The translations under genes and the position numbers were made by a program. From NCBI GenBank assembly GCA_030951095.1, contig JAUZQI010000054.1, forward strand, positions 1 through 5,873: a stretch of DNA of 5,873 nt, in the 5' to 3' direction. The notes below the pieces were generated by a model. It was not told the origin of the DNA. It worked only from the letters and a program-made list of their open reading frames with translations, and searched no databases. Below are positions 1-4,699 of the stretch, piece after piece; the stretch's first letter is position 1; each line of letters begins with the position of its first letter. Origin of the DNA: Mariprofundus sp. GTDB lineage: Bacteria > Pseudomonadota > Zetaproteobacteria > Mariprofundales > Mariprofundaceae.

Positions 1-52
1 ATTGGTGATTGGTGATTGGTGATTGGTGATTGGTGATTGGTGATTGGTGATT
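1..52. repeat. Heptanucleotide tandem repeat (ATTGGTG)7 plus partial copy
   Basis: Seven perfect head-to-tail copies of ATTGGTG fill positions 1-49, followed by ATT at 50-52, after which the sequence diverges. The array begins at the first base, so its true length is unknown. Seven is not a multiple of three, so the plus strand meets TGA in every frame within 21 bases and the array cannot be coding that way. The minus strand reads an open seven-residue cycle (H-Q-S-P-I-T-N) in all frames, though no gene is seen to use it. Perfect copies suggest recent slippage. Heptamer arrays are known as short tandemly repeated repetitive sequences in cyanobacteria and as variable-number loci elsewhere; that link is only by analogy. 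Confidence 0.97.
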
Positions 53-165
53 ATTATGACCATATTGACGCACACGATCAAGCAAAAACAACAGCGAAAA
101 ATAACATGGGTATTGCGGAGGAATTTACTTATTTCTTTCCATTCGAGAGACTAACCCAGGTAAAT

Positions 166-201
166 TTTCCCTGCTATGAGATATTACGCAGACCAGGGAA
201 A
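166..201. repeat. Inverted repeat, 8-bp perfect arms, 20-base loop
   Basis: TTTCCCTG at 166-173 and CAGGGAAA at 194-201 are perfect reverse complements separated by 20 bases. A further CAGGG at 204-208 is followed by five T residues (209-213) and could pair instead with CCCTG at 169-173, giving a weak plus-strand terminator-like shape. No plus-strand gene upstream is visible that it would serve. The remainder of 53-227 shows no gene I can support. Confidence 0.45.
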
Positions 202-223
202 CTCAGGGTTTTTCAGCATATCC

Positions 224-244
224 TTAGGGGAAGCGCTGATTAAA
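224..244 (+). repeat. Dispersed short repeat, copy 1 (TTAGGGG-n4-GCTGATTAAA)
   Basis: TTAGGGG (224-230), a four-base spacer AAGC, and GCTGATTAAA (235-244). The same two blocks in the same orientation recur at 2921-2939 with the spacer GG. The two copies lie in the two intergenic regions bracketing the HD-GYP operon. This copy also forms the left arm of the hairpin at 227-267. The blocks might be a dispersed genomic repeat or the end of an insertion sequence; no transposase is present here. Confidence 0.5.
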
Positions 245-267
245 TCTGGTTTGATCAGCACTTCCCT
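227..267. repeat. Long hairpin at the 3' end of the HD-GYP operon
   Basis: The arms 228-244 and 250-266 pair over 17 positions around the five-base loop TCTGG (245-249). Only two positions are imperfect: C234/A260, which becomes a G-U wobble in the minus-strand transcript, and T241/G253, a wobble in the plus-strand transcript. G227/T267 may extend the stem. The right arm runs into the TAG stop codon (268-266, minus strand) of the GAF-HD-GYP gene. Neither strand shows a U-run after the stem, so it is not a canonical intrinsic terminator. It may stabilise the 3' end, stop transcription with Rho, or be a palindromic mobile remnant. Confidence 0.75.
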
Positions 268-1675
268 AGTCGATATCGGTTACTGTGAAACCGCGTTCAC
301 GGAACAGGCGTAGACATGCTTGCACCACAGATGCATCGTATATTGTGCCGCTACTCCGTTCAATCTCCATCAGTGCCGCTTCGATGCCGCGTCCGGTTCG
401 GTAGGGGCGATCGCTACTCATCGCTTCCACCACATCAGCCACGGCCACGATACGCGCTTCCATGCATATTTCTTCGCCTTTAAGACCCTGCGGATAACCC
501 GAACCATCAATATGCTCGTGATGCTGATAGGCAACATCAGCCACCGGCCAGGGAAAATTCACCTTTTGCAAAATTTCATAACCCGTGGCGGGATGGCTCT
601 TGATGATATCGTACTCAATTTCGCCCAACCGGGAGGGCTTGGCCAGAATTTCCGAAGGAATAGCAATTTTACCAATATCATGCATCAGCGCACCAAAATA
701 GATGCCCTCAACCTGCATGTTGCCCAGATCCATTTCCCCGGCTATGGCCTGTGCAACCCGGGCCACGCGCGATCCATGGCCTGCCGTATACGGATCCCGC
801 GTCTCCAGCACCTTACCCACGACCTCAACGGTGCCCTGCAACGAAGCACGCAGCGCATCAGCTGCCTGCATAATCTTGGCGCTGATTTGAAGATCGCGCT
901 GATGGTGCCCCATGACTTCAATCACATGGGCCAGATCACTGGCTGCCTCTTCCAGCAAGGCAAGTTCATCGCCATGAAAAAAACCGTCTTCACTGGCAAA
1001 TACATTCAGTGAACCGATCACCATACCGTCCACACTAATCGGAAAGGCTGCCGCTGATGCAGCCCCGTGCGACATCATCACATCGCGCATGGCTGCGCTA
1101 CAGTCAGTGCGATTCAGCGACTGGCAACGAACCACTTTACCGGTTTTAATCGCTTCCAGTGACATCAAACACGATACCTGACGATGCAGGCCATCGGCCA
1201 GTAAATCCTCGACACATTGCTCCGAATAGGCGGCATGGGCCGCAGCTATCACTGAATGTTTCTCCCCTTTCAACGCAACCCAGGCCAGTTTAAAACCGCC
1301 TTGCAACACCGCAGCACGGCATACCTTCGCCATCGCCTCAGTCTCATTCGCCTCTTCGCGCAGGTTCTGCTCAATAGCACTGATAAAACTCAGCAAACGA
1401 TTCTGCCGTGCCATATAGTGCGCCAGCCTGATTTGATGAAGCCGGTTCCGGTCAGCCAGCATGCCGACAAATATCACCATGCCAAGCATCAGCATACGCA
1501 TCCATAATTCATTGGGGTCGTGACTGCAAATCAATGTCTCAAGCAGGGAATATTCCGGTGTAAAAGTATAAGCATGGATCAGTGACTCAATCAACCAGTA
1601 GATCGCGCCGGCAAGCAGACCAACCAAAAAGAAGCGATGGCGATCAATCCACCCCCGCTGATCGGTATCTATCAT
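266..1675 (-). CDS. Membrane-anchored GAF and HD-GYP domain protein, probable cyclic-di-GMP phosphodiesterase
   Basis: This 469-residue protein should hydrolyse cyclic-di-GMP at the inner face of the cytoplasmic membrane. Two hydrophobic segments (about 14-35 and 58-74) flank a short loop, followed by a basic stretch, a region resembling a GAF sensor domain (about 100-255) and a C-terminal HD-GYP domain (about 275-469). The HD-GYP metal ligands known from the family all appear: H300 (in DPYTAGH), H332-D333 (HDIGK), H361, H385-H386 and D414 (VADV). The signature loop GSGYP is at 391-395. Its ATG overlaps the TGA of the preceding receiver-HD-GYP gene (ATGA), which supports the start and suggests translational coupling. 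The TAG stop falls at the edge of a long hairpin. The signal sensed is unknown, and activity is inferred from intact motifs. Confidence 0.93.
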   Translation of the reverse strand: MIDTDQRGWIDRHRFFLVGLLAGAIYWLIESLIHAYTFTPEYSLLETLICSHDPNELWMRMLMLGMVIFVGMLADRNRLHQIRLAHYMARQNRLLSFISAIEQNLREEANETEAMAKVCRAAVLQGGFKLAWVALKGEKHSVIAAAHAAYSEQCVEDLLADGLHRQVSCLMSLEAIKTGKVVRCQSLNRTDCSAAMRDVMMSHGAASAAAFPISVDGMVIGSLNVFASEDGFFHGDELALLEEAASDLAHVIEVMGHHQRDLQISAKIMQAADALRASLQGTVEVVGKVLETRDPYTAGHGSRVARVAQAIAGEMDLGNMQVEGIYFGALMHDIGKIAIPSEILAKPSRLGEIEYDIIKSHPATGYEILQKVNFPWPVADVAYQHHEHIDGSGYPQGLKGEEICMEARIVAVADVVEAMSSDRPYRTGRGIEAALMEIERSSGTIYDASVVQACLRLFRERGFTVTDID

Positions 1676-2787
1676 TGGCTGTTCGGTGCCTTGTCCCAGT
1701 CCTGAAAGCGTCCGCTACGAATCAGTGCCAACGTCGCATCAACCACGTCCGGGCAATAAAGTGTGCCGCGTCCATCTTCGATTTCCTGGAGTGCCACATC
1801 CATACCCAGCGCTGACCGCCAGGGCCGGAAATGACTCATTGCCTCAACCACATCGGCCACCGCCGTAATGCGTGCCGCCAGGCAAATTTCTTCACCTTTT
1901 AATCCGCCGGGATAACCGCTGCCATCAAAGCGCTCATGATGCTGCAGGCAAACTTTCGCCACCGGCCAGGGAAAATCGATATCCTTGAGAATATCATAAC
2001 CACCCTGCGCATGTGTTTCGATCAAGCGCCGTTCCGCCGGGGATAACAAACTCGGTTTGTTCAATATCTCGGAGGGCAGACGCAGTTTACCCAGATCATG
2101 CACAGCAGCACACAGCCGAATGCCATCCGTCGTCTCGGCATCAAGCTGCATTTCATGGGCAATACTTCGTGCCAGTTGCGAGGTGCGAATCTGATGCATC
2201 TCTGTATAAGCATCACGAGCTGCTACTGCCCTTGAAATGGCTGTTAATACGTCGATCAGAACCTTACGGAAGCGATCCTGTGCCAGATTCCGCTCCCCCT
2301 CCAGTTGTTCGACTTTGTGGTAAAGTTTGTGTTCCAGAACATGGTCGTGGAGTTTCCCCAACGGAGCATCCTCAATCAACGGTTGCTGTGGCACCTCAAG
2401 TGCATGATGTTCGTAATCCTTAAGCACATCCTGCAAACCCTGCAGTAAATCACTGATAGGGGTCTGTTTGACGATAAAGCGGGAAGCACCTACTGCGCGG
2501 GCAAGTGCCCGATCGTCTTCACTCACATAGGTCGCGGTATAAAAGATAAACGGAATATCATGCAGATCATCATGGTTCTTGATGTTTTGACAGAACTGGA
2601 ATCCATCCACTTCCGGCATCAGAATATCTGATATAATGATATCAGGTCGATGATGCTCTGCTTCGATCATTCCTGCCGCACCATTGGCAACACAGACCAC
2701 ATCATAATCACTGGCACTGAGCACATTGGCAAGCAACTCGCGCACATCGGCATTATCTTCAGCAAGCAAAATCCTGACTTGGGTCAT
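1672..2787 (-). CDS. Response regulator with receiver and HD-GYP domains (RpfG-like), probable cyclic-di-GMP phosphodiesterase
   Basis: This 371-residue cytoplasmic protein combines a CheY-like receiver (about 4-122) with an HD-GYP output domain (about 175-360), the arrangement of RpfG-type regulators. The receiver has the acidic pair E10-D11, phosphoacceptor D54 (in SDILMP), T84 and K107. A charged, probably helical linker (about 145-178) leads to the output domain, whose ligand positions are intact: H198, H230-D231 (HDLGK), H259, H283-H284 and D312, with GSGYP at 289-293. Phosphorylation by an unseen histidine kinase would be expected to control cyclic-di-GMP hydrolysis. The ATG at 2787 has a good Shine-Dalgarno sequence five bases upstream. 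It is the first gene of the operon and overlaps the downstream GAF-HD-GYP gene by four bases. The two HD-GYP domains are clearly paralogous; DNA coding for FPWPVA shares an identical 19-base run (540-558 and 1958-1976). Confidence 0.95.
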   Translation of the reverse strand: MTQVRILLAEDNADVRELLANVLSASDYDVVCVANGAAGMIEAEHHRPDIIISDILMPEVDGFQFCQNIKNHDDLHDIPFIFYTATYVSEDDRALARAVGASRFIVKQTPISDLLQGLQDVLKDYEHHALEVPQQPLIEDAPLGKLHDHVLEHKLYHKVEQLEGERNLAQDRFRKVLIDVLTAISRAVAARDAYTEMHQIRTSQLARSIAHEMQLDAETTDGIRLCAAVHDLGKLRLPSEILNKPSLLSPAERRLIETHAQGGYDILKDIDFPWPVAKVCLQHHERFDGSGYPGGLKGEEICLAARITAVADVVEAMSHFRPWRSALGMDVALQEIEDGRGTLYCPDVVDATLALIRSGRFQDWDKAPNSQ

Positions 2788-2796
2788 ACTCTCTCC
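2788..2796 (-). promoter_or_regulatory. Ribosome binding site of the receiver-HD-GYP gene
   Basis: On the minus strand GGAG (2796-2793) lies five bases before the ATG, within GGAGAGAGT. It is the clearest Shine-Dalgarno sequence in the window and supports the start at 2787. It contrasts with ispB and maf, which have none. Confidence 0.8.
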
Positions 2797-2819
2797 ATGA
2801 GGGTTAGAGCATCAGGGAT

Positions 2820-2856
2820 ATTATAAATTAAGTCAACTCATAGTATTCTATAATAC
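2820..2856 (-). promoter_or_regulatory. Candidate promoter of the HD-GYP operon, with a dyad at the -35 position
   Basis: A perfect TATAAT lies on the minus strand at 2825-2820, which would start transcription near 2813 and give a leader of about 26 bases including the Shine-Dalgarno sequence. At 17-base spacing the -35 position (2848-2843) reads GAATAC, which does not match consensus. That position is part of a dyad, GTATT-CTAT-AATAC (2843-2856), which could bind an activator. A TTGACT also occurs at 2836-2831, but no good -10 box lies 16-18 bases downstream of it. The region is AT-rich, so chance matches are likely. Confidence 0.45.
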
Positions 2857-2920
2857 CTTATAATAAATCTATAGTTTCCATAAGTTACAATCTTTTCCTC
2901 TGAATTTACCTGATATTATA

Positions 2921-2939
2921 TTAGGGGGGGCTGATTAAA
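2921..2939 (+). repeat. Dispersed short repeat, copy 2 (TTAGGGG-GG-GCTGATTAAA)
   Basis: TTAGGGG and GCTGATTAAA, separated here by GG, repeat the blocks found at 224-244 in the same orientation. The G residues form an uninterrupted G7 tract at 2924-2930. Unlike copy 1, no matching inverted arm follows, so this copy does not form the long hairpin. Confidence 0.5.
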
Positions 2940-2972
2940 AAACGGGGAGACTCCTGATTGCACATCCGGTTT
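2937..2972 (-). terminator. Weak candidate terminator after ispB
   Basis: Reading the minus strand downstream of the ispB stop, AAACCGG (2972-2966) can pair imperfectly with CCCGTTT (2946-2940), with one C-C mismatch, followed by a run of T residues (2942-2937) that overlaps the stem. A competing GGAG/CTCC palindrome sits inside. The position is right for ispB, but the stem is poor, so read-through into the HD-GYP operon is possible. Confidence 0.25.
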
Positions 2973-2996
2973 CATACCGTGTTTCCTGCGCACTGC

Positions 2997-3989
2997 TTAA
3001 AAAGGGCGATAGGCAGAAAAATCGGCCAGATCAGCCAGCAACTGCCGGATTTCACTATCGGCATGTGTCGGCAATAATTGTTTGGCGCGTTCGGCATAAT
3101 CTTTTGCCCGTGCCATGGCAAAACCCGAACCGTTCTGTGCCGCGACATGCTCACGTACCCATTCCCGGTCACCATCTTCATATGAGCCACGTTCGGCAAT
3201 AAGCTCAACCCGACTTGCCAGTTCCGCATCGTGCTGCATGGCATAAATCAAAGGCAAAGTGATTTTCCCCTCTTCCAGATCATGCCCAACCGGCTTGCCG
3301 GCATCCTCGGCCTCAGCCAGATAATCCAGCGCATCATCCATCAACTGGAATGCCACACCCAGACACATGCCGTATTCAGCCATAGCCGTCACTATTTCAG
3401 CAGATTGCCCCGCAGCATGGGCACCCACCTCACTGGCGGCCTTGAATAATACAGCTGTTTTACGTTCAATCACTTCAAGACACTCGGCTTCTGTCATCTC
3501 CAGATGAAAGGTGCGGGATAACTGCAGGACTTCGCCTTCGGCCAGCGCATTGGTGACGTCACTCATTAATTTCAGCATTGCCATATCACCATCGGCAACC
3601 ATCATCTGAAATGAACGGGAAAAGAGATAATCACCAACCAGTACCGATGCCTGATTACCCCAGACACCATTGGCCGATGGTGCACCACGCCGCTGATCTG
3701 ATGAATCAACCACATCATCATGCAACAGCGATGCCGTATGAATAAACTCGACCACCACGGAAAGTGGAATATGCCGATCACCCTGATAGCCAAACAGACG
3801 CGCCGTCAGTAGACATAACAATGGCCGTAGCCGCTTGCCACCACTGTTGACGATATAATACCCGATGGCAGGAATCATCATAATATCGGATTGCAGATTT
3901 TCATGGATACACTCATTTACCCGCGCCATATCAGATTGGCACAGTTCGACAGCACGTTCCAGCGAGGTATGAATGGATGAATCAGTCAC
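2997..3989 (-). CDS. ispB: Octaprenyl diphosphate synthase (trans-isoprenyl diphosphate synthase family)
   Basis: This cytosolic prenyltransferase lengthens farnesyl diphosphate with isopentenyl diphosphate to make the ubiquinone side chain. The 330 residues are close to E. coli IspB (323) and align along their length: GGKRLRP at 50-56, first aspartate-rich motif D91-D92-x-x-D95 followed by RRG at 100-102, GNxASVLVGD at 111-120, and second aspartate-rich motif D218-D219-x-x-D222. Small A86, five residues before the first motif, fits a long-chain product. Exact chain length (C40 or other) is inferred. The start is GTG; an in-frame TGA lies 11 codons upstream and no in-frame ATG comes before it. 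M21 is an alternative start, but E. coli IspB also extends upstream of that point. No Shine-Dalgarno sequence is seen. The gene diverges from maf across about 60 bases. Confidence 0.95.
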   Translation of the reverse strand: MTDSSIHTSLERAVELCQSDMARVNECIHENLQSDIMMIPAIGYYIVNSGGKRLRPLLCLLTARLFGYQGDRHIPLSVVVEFIHTASLLHDDVVDSSDQRRGAPSANGVWGNQASVLVGDYLFSRSFQMMVADGDMAMLKLMSDVTNALAEGEVLQLSRTFHLEMTEAECLEVIERKTAVLFKAASEVGAHAAGQSAEIVTAMAEYGMCLGVAFQLMDDALDYLAEAEDAGKPVGHDLEEGKITLPLIYAMQHDAELASRVELIAERGSYEDGDREWVREHVAAQNGSGFAMARAKDYAERAKQLLPTHADSEIRQLLADLADFSAYRPF

Positions 3990-3998
3990 GAGCTGAGC

Positions 3999-4014
3999 AT
4001 CGTATGCATGCGAT
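3999..4014. promoter_or_regulatory. Sixteen-base near-palindrome overlapping the ispB -10 box
   Basis: ATCGTATG followed by CATGCGAT is a palindrome with one mismatched pair, centred at 4006/4007 in the ispB-maf intergenic region. Its left half contains the ispB -10 candidate (3999-4004). The place is suitable for an operator, but no known regulator site is recognised. Confidence 0.4.
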
Positions 4015-4026
4015 TCGTGCCGTCAA
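3999..4026 (-). promoter_or_regulatory. Candidate ispB promoter with a very short leader
   Basis: On the minus strand TTGACG (4026-4021, five of six consensus bases) and TACGAT (4004-3999, four of six) are separated by 16 bases. Transcription would begin near 3992, only about three bases before the GTG start. This agrees with the lack of a Shine-Dalgarno sequence and suggests a near-leaderless mRNA. Confidence 0.5.
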
Positions 4027-4039
4027 GCCAAAGCAACGC

Positions 4040-4045
4040 TATCAT
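4040..4045 (+). promoter_or_regulatory. Candidate maf -10 box at leaderless spacing
   Basis: TATCAT matches TATAAT in five of six positions and ends six bases before the maf ATG at 4052, so transcription starting seven bases downstream would begin at the A of the start codon. No good -35 hexamer is seen at 16-18 bases upstream. The maf start has no Shine-Dalgarno sequence. Confidence 0.4.
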
Positions 4046-4051
4046 ACGCAA

Positions 4052-4603
4052 ATGGAAATCATCCTTGCCTCCCGTTCTCCCCGCCGCCTTACCCTGCTGC
4101 AAAGCGCTGGCCTGGCCGTGGAAGTCCGCCCTTCACACATTGATGAAACCCCCTTCCCGGGTGAATCCGTGCATGCCATAGTCAAACGACTGAGCCGGGA
4201 AAAGGCTACCGCTTGCAATGCGCCAGTCGACAGACCTGTTATTGCAGCAGACACACTGGTCACCATCGGCAACCATGTACTCGGGCAACCACGCGATCTG
4301 AAACAGGCAAAAACCATGCTGCAACAACTTTCCGGAGCTGAACATCAGGTAATCACCGGAGTCTGCGTATATCTGAATGACCGGCTTCTGCAACAGCATG
4401 TCGTTACCTGTGTCCGTTTCAGGACAGTTAGCTCAGACGAAATCGATACCTATCTGGCTCACAATGATGTGCTTGATAAGGCAGGTGCTTATGCCGTGCA
4501 GGGCGGCGCAGCCAGCTTTATTGAATCCATTGATGGCCCGCTGGATAACGTCATCGGTCTGCCTGTCCGTGTTAGCCTGCAAATGCTGTCTGAAATCCGG
4601 TAA
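4052..4603 (+). CDS. maf: Maf-family nucleoside triphosphate pyrophosphatase, YhdE-like (dTTP/UTP type)
   Basis: Maf proteins cleave nucleoside triphosphates to the monophosphate and pyrophosphate, acting on pyrimidine or modified nucleotides in the cytosol. The 183-residue product has the family motifs in order: LASRSPRR (5-12), DET (31-33), REKA (49-52), AADT (65-68), DKAGAYAVQG (142-151) and GLPV (169-172). AADT and the DKAGAY-x-x-QG block resemble E. coli YhdE (dTTP/UTP) rather than YceF (7-methyl-GTP). The odd point is Q79 in LGQPRD, where YhdE, YceF and Bacillus Maf carry a conserved lysine (EKP or GKP); the codon is CAA, one change from AAA. I chose the ATG at 4052 because the family motif begins right there. 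An earlier ATG at 3977 would add 25 unrelated residues and overlap ispB. rng follows after 96 bases, as in many proteobacteria. Confidence 0.92.
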   Translation: MEIILASRSPRRLTLLQSAGLAVEVRPSHIDETPFPGESVHAIVKRLSREKATACNAPVDRPVIAADTLVTIGNHVLGQPRDLKQAKTMLQQLSGAEHQVITGVCVYLNDRLLQQHVVTCVRFRTVSSDEIDTYLAHNDVLDKAGAYAVQGGAASFIESIDGPLDNVIGLPVRVSLQMLSEIR

Positions 4604-4699
4604 TTTCTGGACAACTACCGAACATATGATGCTTCTTCGTATACTTCCTGTGTTCAGTGATGAATAATGACGCATAAAAAATTATTGGGATAAATCATC

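Noticed and set aside
1..52. CRISPR array
   Set aside because: The units are seven bases long and directly adjacent with no spacers, so this is a simple tandem repeat.
37..243. 68-codon plus-strand frame, with an internal ATG at 106 after the heptamer array
   Set aside because: It opens at a TTG inside the tandem repeat, ends within the repeat-derived GCTGATTAA, and resembles no family I know. The internal ATG at 106 would leave 45 residues with no Shine-Dalgarno sequence in place.
320..1012. 230-codon plus-strand open frame
   Set aside because: It is antisense to the well-supported GAF-HD-GYP gene, has a composition typical of a reverse-strand shadow (many His and Arg), and has no recognisable domain.
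2013..2423. 136-codon plus-strand open frame
   Set aside because: It is a shadow antisense to the receiver-HD-GYP gene, whose catalytic motifs leave no doubt about the coding strand.
3977..4051. Longer maf start adding 25 residues
   Set aside because: The extension is not part of the Maf family, overlaps the ispB start and has no Shine-Dalgarno sequence. The family N terminus begins at the ATG at 4052.
4604..4699. Separate rng promoter or terminator between maf and rng
   Set aside because: Only weak -35/-10 matches (TGTTCA and CATAAA, 16 bases apart) and a five-base inverted repeat with a long loop are seen, which is not enough to call either.
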